Assembly (NCBI GenBank): GCA_029717555.1
Contig: JAMDHS010000128.1
Location: 1-42,127, forward strand
Origin: Peribolospora baueri
Taxonomy: Eukaryota; Basidiomycota; Peribolosporomycetes; Peribolosporales; Peribolosporaceae
Length of the DNA: 42,127 nucleotides
Direction of reading: 5' to 3'
Shown: piece by piece, positions 11,011 through 25,482 of the stretch
Layout of the letters: each line of letters begins with the position of its first letter
How positions within the stretch are numbered: position 1 is the stretch's first letter
The notes under the pieces: generated by a model
Told to the model about the DNA's origin: nothing
Seen by the model: only the letters and a program-made list of their open reading frames with translations
The model's database searches: none
Program-made: the position numbers and the translations under genes

Positions 11011-11320
11011 GGTGAGCAACTTGTTAGGGAGGCCCTCTTTGTTTGGCCTTGATGTTCCGGGGGTTCCGAGAGGCGATGATCGTCAAAAGAACACTGCCGC
11101 CGACATCAGACCTGGCGATTGTGTCTATGCAGAATGAGATGCTTTGATCCTCTGCAACATGTACAAGTACTCGTGCATGCTCGGACGGCGCGGTACAAGC
11201 GATGACGAAAGGAACAGCAGCGCAAGAGCGGACAGATGGAAGATCACTAAGCGAGCAACCATTCGACGCAACCAAGGAAAGCAGCCATGGGTGGTCGAGC
11301 AGCAAGAGCAGTCTGGTCGA
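11011..11320. other. Intergenic, upstream of the charged mitochondrial protein gene
   Basis: 310 bp between the start of the 11010 gene and the stop of the iron-ADH-like gene. Both are on the minus strand. It should contain the promoter of the former and the 3' UTR of the latter. No distinct element is seen. Confidence 0.5.
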
Positions 11321-13310
11321 TCATTGGTAAATCTGCCTCAAAAGCTCCTCGATCTCGTCCTCCTTCACCTTTTCCTTCTCCGACGCAGCAATAGAGCTCT
11401 CCGTGGCTGAAACCTTTTCAGCGATCCACTTAAGATCCTCGTAAGGAACATTATACTCCTTCAACGTGCTCTGTAGACCGAGATCTTTCACGAGTTGGCC
11501 GATGGCGTGAGCGAGCGAAGATGCGGCGGACACGTCCGTATCGGGGTGGACGGGCGGCGAAGGGGCGTAAGGGTGGGGGAGGAGGCGGTGGGCGCGGGAG
11601 AGGAGGAGGAGGGAGTCCGAGTTCGGGTTTGCGTCGGAGAGGTGACGTACTTTGAGGCTCAGAGCTGAAGCTAGGGTGAGACAGGAGGTGATGCTGTGAC
11701 AAATTCGAGGGGGAAGAAAGTTAATAGAATGCTCAGTAGGGCTGAAGTTTCTAGTACATGACCAAGAGGCGTCAACCTCACCCGTGCGGAATACTGCATT
11801 GAACCAAATCGCGTCACATTTCGTTGGGTCGGAAGGTATCAAGAAAGTTCACCTAGCCCCTCAACATCCAGTCTGCAATCGCTACTTACCCATACGTCGC
11901 ACCGAGTGCATGGCCCAGGGCGTGACTCAGACCCAGAGCGCCTCCTCTGGGGTTGGGGAAGAGCGAGGTCCATGCCGCCACTGGTAGCGAGGGAGGCAAA
12001 GTGAACAAGAGCTATAAACGTGTGAGAGTTGATCGTGCGTGGCAGTGGCGATGAAGGTGAGGGAAACATGCTACAAGCGCTCGCAACACAATGACTACGG
12101 AGGTCAAGACAAGCAAGGAGGAACGAAGTCACGCACACTGCAGTCTCTGCCTCACTTCCACTTCCCCTGGATCAGTCTTGCTCTTGGGCAAATATGTGAA
12201 CAAATCAGCGATGGCGTTGGGAGAGAGGGCGCGAATGGGGTAGGCATTTCCTGGCCGGTAGATGTTCTCAACGGCGTGGTCGAGAGCTGGGGAGTGTTGT
12301 CGCGTTCGTGGTGGGGAGAGTAAAAGAAACGTCACAATGGTGATTCATTCGTTCGTGCCTACTTGTGCGTCCGTATCTGAATAGTAGAACTATATTCACT
12401 CACCCCTCATACCAGACGAGAGCCAAAGCCTCTCCGGAGTGTACAAAGTCAGCTCGGCATCGAGGATGATGGCCTGCGGGACCGTACCCGGGGACGGCGA
12501 GGAAATAGAGGCGTGAAAGAGTGGGGGGGAGGAGAGTGGCTCAGCGTTTTTTTTTTCGAGTGATAAGGCAGAGCGGTATGCTGTTCGCACTTACCGCGGG
12601 AGCGAGGTCGTAACCGCTTACGAGGACTTTCTGGCCTTCTTCGGACGTGTATCCTGCAATCTGTGACGGAAGGAAGAAATGGCGCCGTCAGGGGAGGGAA
12701 GAAAATGAAAGACGAAATCAAGTCTGAGCATGCACAGCCGATCCAGACAAGCTCTTTCTCCACTTGCCCACTTACCATCGTATACTCGGCAGCGCTGAGC
12801 GTAGTAGGAATAGCAAGGCTGGGCAGTGTCTCGCCGCCCTCTTGTTCCCTCAAGTAGTATGCGATCACCTTGGCTGCATCGATGGGGCTCCCTCCGCCAA
12901 CGCTGACAAGCACGTCCGCCTTGGTTTCCTTGACCATCTCAATGGCCCGCTTGATCCCCGAGACGGGGGAGTGCTCGCCGATGTCAGTAAAAGTGCCCAC
13001 ATGGTGGGCGCCGAGGAGGGCCTCGACGCGTTTGATGACGGGGGTTCGCGTCGAAAGCGAATGGCCAGTGATAATGAGCGCGCGCGTTTTGTGGAGGGTG
13101 TTTGTTAGCAGAGGCACAACCGTGGACACCGAGCCGGGGCCATAGTTGAGGACTAATTGGGGGCGTTGAAGGGAAGAAGAAGACGAGAAGAGTGAGCGTC
13201 GGGCCTGTCAAGACCACTCCGTGGTGGACAGACAGGATCCACAGACCCTTTAGGTTGGAGTACGTGTACGACCCGACAATGGGGGAGGAAGGGGCGTGAG
13301 GCGTCGTCAT
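11321..13310 (-). CDS. Iron-type ADH superfamily oxidoreductase, maleylacetate-reductase-like
   Basis: NAD(P)H-dependent oxidoreductase with the dehydroquinate-synthase-like fold. Eight exons (13247-13310, 12776-13152, 12595-12660, 12404-12473, 12137-12286, 11890-11980, 11782-11793, 11321-11693) join in frame to 400 aa, the usual family length. Marks are KGVLNYGPGSVSTVVPLL, the nucleotide-binding VSVGGGSPIDAAK, IPTTLSAAEYT, GMRALDHAVENIY (about 190-202), LGLSHALGHALG and YGIPHGITSC. In metal-dependent members an Asp ligand sits four residues before the first His of ALxHA; here that position is Arg (R192). That resembles maleylacetate reductases, which need no metal. Exon 7 is a 12-nt microexon supplying most of GIPHG. 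The first donor, GTCTGT, is weak. The role may be aromatic-compound catabolism; the substrate is inferred. Confidence 0.88.
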
Positions 13311-13903
13311 GATGGTCCCGTCGTCGTCAGGAGACGAGACGATCGGCGGGGAGACGATCGTGTGTAAAACACGCGTCACTCGATGGCAATCACGCACTGG
13401 ATCCGCGGGCCGCGTCCAGCTGCTGATATAGGCAGAGAGAGCCCTTTCGATCCTGTGCTTGGCAGGGCACGACGCTCGGCCGTCCCACGGGCCATCTTAT
13501 CTGATTGCAGGACTTGGGTATCGGCACTCCTCCAAGCCCATAAGGCCAGATGAAACACGAGTCAGTCAGCCAACGGCGAAGATCAGGCGTGGCGAAGGCG
13601 CAGGAGGAAAAGTCAAAGATAAACGGAGCCATGGCGGGCGATGGACCTCCTCCACTAAAGGCCGAATGTTCGGCCCACCTGCCGGCCCGGCCTCAGACAA
13701 GCAAGCACACGGCTGATCCTGCATTCTATACCTGCGCTACAGCACACACAGCCAACGTCGCCTGTCAAGTCTCCGCCGTGCGAGATAGGCGCCGAACGGC
13801 CGCCGGGCAGAAAGAGCTGATACGTTGATGGGCGCAAGGATGGATGAGGTGAGCGTCCGTCCTTTGCACACACGTCAGCACGCCTGGGGAAGGGAAACGG
13901 AAG
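13311..13903. other. Intergenic, divergent promoter region
   Basis: About 590 bp between the start of the iron-ADH-like gene (minus) and the tentative small gene (plus). Several short frames exist on both strands, but none has conserved-looking composition. No repeat or RNA is seen. Confidence 0.45.
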
Positions 13904-14391
13904 ATGGCGATGGAGGGCATGTCAAAGATGTGGAAGTGTGACATGGAGTTGCTAGGTACAAATTAGAGTACACGGCGGTGCAGAAAACAAGAGGTAGGGC
14001 CTTACGCAAGCAAAGAGATGGGCAACGAGAATAAATAGGCCGACACGGAGGGAAAATGAAGGACGAAGGAAACTGAGCGTCTAGACGGCTTGCTCCCCTG
14101 ACGTACGGTCGGTTGAATCTTTCCATCCTTTGGTATAGGCAGGTAAGGTGGCTCGAAAACCGGGTCTATGAAGACCTGGACAAGTCGAGGAGAAATAACG
14201 ATGACCCAGCCGAGCTGAATAGGACGAGAACGGTGGTGTTTGACAAGGACGAAGAGGATTCTTGGTCTCACAAGGTGGCCGGGAGGATCTGGTGGGAAAA
14301 GCCTGGAGAAGAGTGGGCGGACGCGAAGGGCAGAGCTGGCGCTACCATCGTCAACACCACCATCGGAAGCATCTCCGTCAACCTCAACTGA
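13904..14391 (+). CDS. Small hypothetical protein (94 aa, tentative model)
   Basis: The 3' exon (14139-14391) reads as real coding sequence: QVRWLENRVYEDLDKSRR, TRTVVFDKDEEDSW, AGRIWWEKPGEEW and a C-terminus TIVNTTIGSISVNLN. Its codon choice is like that of neighbouring genes. A first exon at 13904-13935 (MAMEGMSKMWK) joins it in phase using donor GTGTGA and acceptor TATAG, giving 94 aa. Further 5' exons cannot be excluded. The opposite strand is open too but is Leu/Pro/Arg-rich without motifs. I do not recognise the family, and no signal peptide or membrane segment is seen. Confidence 0.45.
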
Positions 14392-14910
14392 GAGTGCTAG
14401 TGTATACCGCGGAACGAGAAAACAAAGATGAGGACGGGAGAGATGAGAAGGAGAGATAAGCAGGTGATAGAGAAGAGGATAGAAGGGAAGGTGAAGATGA
14501 AGACGAGGCGGCGTGTCGTTCAATGTCGACGCCGAGTCCTGTATCGTCGCCATGAGCGAGGTCGCTATCGAGTTGGTGTCGGCGTCGCGTCTGGCAAGAG
14601 GCGGGACGACGACGCCGGTTCGTCACCTCATTTGTACGTAGACTAGAGGCCATTCTGTGCTTGTAGGTGCGGACCGCGACTAAGGGTCGAGCGCCTGGCT
14701 TGTCATCGTGGTGAGAGGATCAACTCGGTCAGACCAGACCCTCGGCTGTGTGGGCCGTGCGCCGTCGGGAATCACGTGCCCAAGCGGTGGTCGAGGTCAA
14801 AAGAGTATCATCGTACGCCATCGACCTCTTTTCTTCGCACCGCCCGGCCTTCTTGAAGCCAAGTGTCCTCCGTTTCCGGCTCTCGGGCGCCTTTATCACA
14901 GTCATTGTAG
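14392..14910. other. Intergenic, upstream of the lipocalin-like gene
   Basis: 519 bp. The first 250 bp are purine-rich on the plus strand (GAGA/GAAG runs). An ATCACGTGCC at 14771-14780 contains a CACGTG core. No gene is supported here. Confidence 0.45.
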
Positions 14911-16163
14911 ATGACGATGTCTCCCATCGTGCAAATCCACGCCCCAGACTCATCTCATGAAGCGTTCAGCAAGGAGCAGTTTCCATACCAGGCGTTCATG
15001 GGCAAGTGGTGAGTGTCGCGGCAGTCTTTATCTGAGGCCCGGCTAAACTAAGGGTGACGTTGGAGCATCTTTGCGACTTCATGTCTATATCTCACTCTTT
15101 CTTTCTTGACACGCGGACTAACACTCCGGAATGACTCCACAGGTACGTTGTAGCGACGACGCTCCCCCTTTGGAACGACAAGAAGAACGTGACGATTACT
15201 TATGCCCCAGTCCCATCAGAGAAGGACGGCGCTCCAATGGCATTTGACGATATAGTGGAATATCACAAGAAGACTGAGAATTCAGCCAGGAAGAAGAAGA
15301 GAACGATTATCGGCGTGGATACTATCGATCAGAAAGGGAGGAATGGGTCAGTACGGCGCTGAGGGTGGGGTACAGGAGCCAGGCTGTCTGGCCTTTATTG
15401 GGCGCGTGCTAGACACTGAACGGGTGCCCATTTCTTTTTTAATTTTCGTATTTGGATTGGCTGTATATTTTCACTCTTTGAACACCAACGAAGGGCATCC
15501 TGGCAGTGGAGTGGCCGTGGTGTCCTATTCATCGCCACCTCACACTGGCAACTCCTTGGTTACCACATTTCACCACGCCTCTCCCCTTCCGGTGGCCAGC
15601 AGCACAACATGTCTATGAGCGTTGGGCCTACCGCTTCATCCACCTCTGCTCCTCCCATTCCAGGTCCTGGGACAGTGCCCGCTGAAGCCGGCCAAGCTAT
15701 GACGGGAGTTGTGCTGGAGAGAGGGGAGGGATTGGTGGAGGAAGAAGCGGGGACGAAGGGGAGTGTTGGAGGGCAGGCAGAGAAGGATATGGAGCCTGAA
15801 TGGGCTCTTACCTACTTCTCCAGCACGCTCTTCACGCCCGCTGGTCTGGATATCTGTGCGTTTCTCTTCCACCTTGTTATTGCACATTCTGCCGGCACGT
15901 CACATGTTACGCACCATGAACTCATCATGTTGCCCACCCTCTCCGTTCATCATCACGATCCTTGCCGTTATCCTCTCTCTTTCTCATACTTTTACACAGA
16001 CGCGCGCTCTCCTGCCTCTCTCACCCCCGCGTTCATAGACGCCATCATCAAGGCGGTGCGTGATTTCGAACCTCAGGTTAGGGACGAGAACGGTGCCAAA
16101 GCGGAGGAGCTGCGTACGCTCGGCAGCAAGTTTTTCAAGGTCGAGCATGACAGGGATGAGTAG
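14911..16163 (+). CDS. Lipocalin/calycin-like protein
   Basis: Four exons (14911-15008, 15143-15346, 15494-15855, 16000-16163) join in frame to 275 aa. Near residue 30 it has FMGKWYVVATTLPLW, the GxW opening of the lipocalin barrel. NVTITYAP, VEYHKK, WSGRGVLFIATSHWQLLGYH, EWALTYFSSTLFTPAGLDIY and a C-terminal helix (FIDAIIKAVRDFE) follow. This order fits a single-barrel binding protein for a hydrophobic ligand. There is no signal peptide, so it is probably cytosolic. A Ser/Pro/Gly/Glu-rich stretch of about 75 residues (roughly 140-215) interrupts the barrel between two strands. Donors include GTCAGT (15347) and GTGCGT (15856). The acceptor at 15493 was chosen to give GASWQWSGRG. The ligand is unknown. 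Confidence 0.75.
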
Positions 16164-16598
16164 GTGCAAGAATGGTTAGGTGGAGATAGCGTCGCAGGAG
16201 TGGGTGGCTGCTAGGCGAAGGAGCGTACTGTATCCGTTCGTCATATCGCTTCCCCCCCTGGTCCTTCTTGGATACCTTGATATACCGTCGATTTTTCTCA
16301 ATACCGTGACGTTGGACCGTCCACTCAACCGCCGTGCCAAGCAAAAACGTTCGGTTCTACACGCAGGCCAGCGTGGGCACCGCCACCGCAAGCTCCCCTC
16401 AAATTGGGGGGCTTTAAGGATGTGGCCGAGAAATGACATCCGAACAGTGGCATGGAGAAAACCAAGGCCATCGTCCGCAGGCACTATCCATGTTTTGTTC
16501 AACCCCAGGAACCAATAAATCTACATGAGCCCGTCGCAATAGACAACCGAATAAGGAGGCAGAAGGGGAAACAGAATGTCAAACCATGGCGTTGTTCT
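16164..16598. other. Intergenic between convergent genes
   Basis: 435 bp between the lipocalin-like gene stop and the ABC-transporter stop. It presumably holds both 3' UTRs. I see no gene, repeat or RNA. Confidence 0.6.
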
Positions 16599-22367
<5,769 letters not shown>

Positions 22368-22612
22368 GATGGAAGGAAGGGAAGAGGCGGAGGCGGAGGA
22401 GGAGGAGGAGGAGGCGGTGGAGGGAGAAGGAATAATAAATAACTTTCACTCAATCCATCCGTCGCTTGGCTTCCGCCGGGCCGACGGTGTTCGTGGCGCT
22501 CCCCTCCGTGCATTCCATCCATCCATCTATCAGATCAGCTGGACTGGACTCGGCCGGGCAGGAGTTGTCCCGTCGCTGACACGTCACGCCGCCAGCTCGG
22601 CTTGCTTCCACG

Positions 22613-22652
22613 TCAGCTCGGCTCGGCTCAGCTCGGCTCAGCTCGGCTCAAC
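22613..22652. repeat. Pentanucleotide repeat (GCTCG/GCTCA)n
   Basis: About eight units alternating GCTCG and GCTCA, roughly 250-285 bp upstream of the ABC transporter start. The unit is the same kind of pentamer as the CAGCT array upstream of HPC2 at 37981. Confidence 0.8.
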
Positions 22653-22821
22653 TGGACGGCGTTGGCGTTGGCGTGGTGGAGGTGGTGGACGTAAGTTTGA
22701 GGTGCGGCCGAAGGCGCGGCATGCTTCGTCCACGCGTCGAGCAGACGACGCAGGAAGACGCACTCAATGAACTGCGCTCGGCCTGCCCTTCCTGTCGGGC
22801 GGTCGCTGCAAGGACGACGTG

Positions 22822-22868
22822 GACGAGTCGAGTCGAGTCGAGCGAGTCAGTCGCTCCACTCACTCACT
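22822..22868. repeat. Imperfect pentamer/tetramer repeat (GAGTC)n then (CACT)n
   Basis: CGAGTCGAGTCGAGTCGAG is followed by degraded units and CACTCACTCACT. Simple-sequence DNA in the gene-poor region. Confidence 0.65.
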
Positions 22869-24168
22869 TGCGAATTTCGATCGGCCGTGCGAGCCGAGGA
22901 GCCGATCGGCGACGACACGCACGACACGACACGGCTGCGAGCCAGGAACCAACGCCTCACTCCGCCCGCGCCTTTGAGCCGCCGCCAGAACGAGACGCCG
23001 GTGCGCTTTCGGCCGACGCGTCCGACTAGGTCCGGTCGCCACGTGGCGCTGACACGTGGCCGATCGCGCCAGTCGATCGGCTCGAGCCGCCTCGCGTCCA
23101 TGCACATGCACATGCACATGCTCTTCTCTCCGTCTCTCGGTAGCCCTTCTTCTCTCCTCTTCTTCTTTGTCCTCTTTCGAGAACTACTTCTACGACAAGC
23201 TCGACCTTCTGACGCCTCCCTACGTCGGCCGCGCCGACCAGGACCTCGTCCACCTCGCCAGACCTCCCTATCGGAAGGACCGATCCCTTTCAGAGACACG
23301 CACGGATATAGAAAATGGGGTCAAGAAAGAAAGATAGGCGGTGATGAGAATGGGGCTGTTTGGCGGGACGAGAAGAAAAGAAAAAAGAAGAAAAAAAGGA
23401 GCTGGCGGTGGTGGGGTGGTGTTTTCACTACGCTTGGACGCGCCGCTCACCGGGGGGCAAGGCCGATCGATAGCAGCGTCTGAGAGGGGTGGAGGACGAG
23501 GAGGGATAGAAGAAACGGCTTGCTTTGGATTCCCGCGCAGCCTCGCCGTTCGGCGGCGGAAGCATGGGGCAAAGACGAGGACTTGGTGTTCTTGCATACC
23601 GACCTCGCACCTCGTCCCTCGCTCGCCATTTTGTGGACCGGCGGCGGGGCCGGGCCGGGCCTATTTGGGTTCCCACCGGAGCTCCGAGGGGCGTACGAAA
23701 AAAGTTCGAATTATGCCCGGCGCCACCTTGCTGAGATAGCGACGAAGCGCACCACGCTCTGGTAAACACTGACACGAGACGGACGGCTCGATCGATCGCC
23801 ACCACCGTCGTCCCAAGCCAAGCGCTTCCTCCCTTCCTCTCTCAGCGCTCATGGGGGGCGGTGATGTCGCCGTAGCCGTCGCTGTCGTCGTCGCACTCTC
23901 GCGCTACGCGACCAGCCCAGCGCACCGACCCTTCGTGCCCCTGCCAACTAACTTGACGATGTACGTCGGCGCTGGTGGCTTGCTTGGCCGAGAGCGAGCA
24001 GTTAGTTAGTCCCAGTGGGGCGTCGTTTCAGTGTACCCACACCGCAGTTCATTTTCCCTTCATATCCGATAGGTATAATAATTACGGAATAAAATCAAAA
24101 TTTGTTAGAATAAAAATACAAATATTACTTATACATTATTTAATAAATTTAATATTTATGAATACATT

Positions 24169-24243
24169 AGCACCTCAGAGGACTCGAACCTCTAATCTGC
24201 TAGTCCGAAGCTAGTTACTTTAACCAATTAAGCTAGAAGTGCT
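24169..24243 (-). tRNA. tRNA-Arg (anticodon UCG), mitochondrial type, in NUMT
   Basis: The 75-nt minus-strand sequence folds as a cloverleaf. Acceptor AGCACTT pairs with AGGTGCT with one G-U. The D stem is GCTT/AAGT. The anticodon arm has loop CTTCGGA on a four-base stem plus one mismatch. The T arm AGAGG/CCTCT carries loop TTCGAGT. The anticodon bases lie at 24206-24208. Its setting in A+T-rich DNA beside a homing-endonuclease gene says mitochondrial origin. It is probably silent in the nucleus. Confidence 0.75.
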
Positions 24244-24506
24244 TTTATTTAATTTGTGCGCGGTGCGGGTGCATGCACGGCTACTTACTTATCTTATACG
24301 AAATAATATAAGAAATTATAATAAGCATAATAAATAAAACGTTACCTATGATTATAAAATTGACTAAAACATTTTAATATATACTTATAACTAAGGAAGA
24401 AAATATAAGTCGCGGTACCTATTTCATTGCTTGTTTCGTCCATTATTCATTTGTAACTGCAATTCCAGCCTCTATTCTTAATCATGCTAAAATATGTTAT
24501 TCAAAT

Positions 24507-24742
24507 ATGTATGTTGATAGAGAAAAAATCCTTAATGATAACAAGGGCAAATCTGGAATATACATGCTATGGAATAACATTTCAGGTAAATTCTATATAG
24601 GTCAAGCTCAAGATATTGGTGAACGAAAATCAGGTCGCCTTAATCGTTATTACAAGCCTAGTTATCTTGACAAAGGTAAAGATAAGAGCAATTCAATTAT
24701 TCGTGGAGCTATAATTAAATATGGACACGCAAACTTTAGTGT
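24507..24742 (+). pseudogene. Truncated GIY-YIG homing endonuclease (mitochondrial origin)
   Basis: The frame opens MYVDREKILNDNKGKSGIYM and continues to KFYIGQAQDIGERKSGRLNR and SIIRGAIIKYGHANFSVG. GIY (residues 17-19) and YIG (30-32) are present, with Arg residues following in the catalytic helix and the conserved IIKYG stretch. Codon use is A+T-rich, unlike every neighbour. The normal protein would continue for 150-200 residues more. Here the mitochondrial sequence stops at about residue 78, where G+C-rich DNA begins, so no functional nuclease is encoded. Such genes usually move group I introns or act as free-standing mobile genes in fungal mtDNA. Confidence 0.82.
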
Positions 24743-25013
24743 TGGCTCAAGTCGGTCTCCTTCCCATCCATCCCGGATCGGAACCCCTAGCCCAGATCTC
24801 AAGCACGCTATCCCCGCACGGGACCTTCGCGTCCAGCCTTCCCGATGCCCCCGAATACGTCACTGCGCTCAAGAAAAGGGTCCCAACCACGTATTACGAC
24901 CTGTTAGCGGCGTTCTCCAAGACCAAAGCCGACACGTTCCCCCCCACCGCCCCTACGACCACTCCATCGATCTGGAACCTGGTACCCCCTGGGGATGTCA
25001 ATTGGGAGTAGGA
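24743..25013 (+). mobile_element. Ty3/gypsy pol fossil (scrap at the start of reverse transcriptase)
   Basis: A short scrap of a Ty3/gypsy (Metaviridae) LTR-retrotransposon pol gene, resembling the segment just before and at the start of reverse transcriptase. The recognisable part is YYDLLAAFSKTKADTFPP. It is broken. Only about 270 bp remain, with no LTR, integrase or gag part visible. It abuts the mitochondrial insert directly. Age cannot be judged without relatives, but the short length points to an old remnant. Confidence 0.68.
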
Positions 25014-25139
25014 AAGGAAGCAGGACAAGCAAAGTATGGAGCGCCCGGCAAGTCTTCAGACAAAGAAGCACTAGCAAAGGCTGGCGGCTCGCAGGAACAC
25101 ATGAGGGTTTACGAAGGCAAACTTGGGCGGAATGGTGGC

Positions 25140-25312
25140 CTGGACGGCCTCGGTGCTGGGACAATCTGGGGACTGGGAAGCTGGACTCGGCGGAACTGGG
25201 TTCAACTGGACAGGGCAGGGCTGTGCTGGACGGGATTGGACTGGACTGGACGGGGCTGGACTGAACTGGGCTGGACTGGACTGGATTTGGCTGGGAACTG
25301 GACTCGGCGCCG
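25140..25312. repeat. Degenerate GGACT/CTGGA pentamer repeat
   Basis: Many copies of CTGGACTGG-like units, mixed with variants such as GGAACTGG, GGGCTGG and CTGTGCTGG. It is purely low complexity and forms open frames on both strands that are not genes. It fills most of the space between the pol fossil and the O-methyltransferase promoter. Confidence 0.75.
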
Positions 25313-25370
25313 GCACCTAGTCGTCCCCTCTCCAACCACACAACGTTCCCATCTCGCCGCACGCACCCGC

Positions 25371-25378
25371 ATATATAG
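25371..25378 (+). promoter_or_regulatory. TATA box of the O-methyltransferase gene
   Basis: ATATATAG lies 105-112 bp before the ATG at 25483, followed by a CT-rich stretch with TTGCCGTTGCCG repeats leading to the start. It is one of few clear TATA boxes in the window, which suits a regulated rather than housekeeping gene. Confidence 0.5.
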
Positions 25379-25482
25379 CCGCCTCTTCGTCCGCCGTTCG
25401 CCATTCGCACCGTCCGCCGCTCTCCCTTGGTCCCCGTTACCGCTGCCGTTGCCGTTGCCGTCGCCTTGCCGCCTTTGCCGTC

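Larger units (their letters stand above)
22368..24065. other. Gene-poor region upstream of the ABC transporter
   Basis: About 1.7 kb with no gene I can support. It contains pentameric repeats (22613-22652, 22822-22868) and a run of ATGCACATGCACATGCACATG at about 23099-23120. Two closely spaced CACGTG boxes (GCCACGTGGC at 23038-23047, ACACGTGGCC at 23052-23061) lie roughly 680 bp upstream of the transporter start. A plus-strand stretch at about 23166-23336 reads like a protein fragment (FENYFYDKLDLLTPPYVGRA), but no complete model could be built. Confidence 0.5.
24070..24742. other. Nuclear insertion of mitochondrial DNA (NUMT)
   Basis: Composition switches abruptly from G+C-rich to A+T-rich at about 24070 and back at about 24742. 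Inside are a complete-looking mitochondrial-type tRNA (24169-24243, minus) and the start of a GIY-YIG homing endonuclease (24507, plus), a gene class found in fungal mitochondrial introns. Short G+C clusters (GTGCGCGGTGCGGGTGC at about 24256) sit in the A+T-rich spacer, as in many fungal mitochondrial genomes. The endonuclease frame is cut at the right border, so the insert is a fragment. It could instead be an assembly chimera; reads crossing both borders would settle it. Confidence 0.82.

Noticed and set aside
14002-14553. 183-codon minus-strand open frame
   Set aside because: Leu/Pro/Arg-rich mirror of the plus-strand exon at 14139-14391, which reads much better as protein.
25140-25312. 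Open frames in the GGACT repeat, Ser/Pro/Gln-rich on the minus strand
   Set aside because: Pure simple-sequence translation; no start context or homology.
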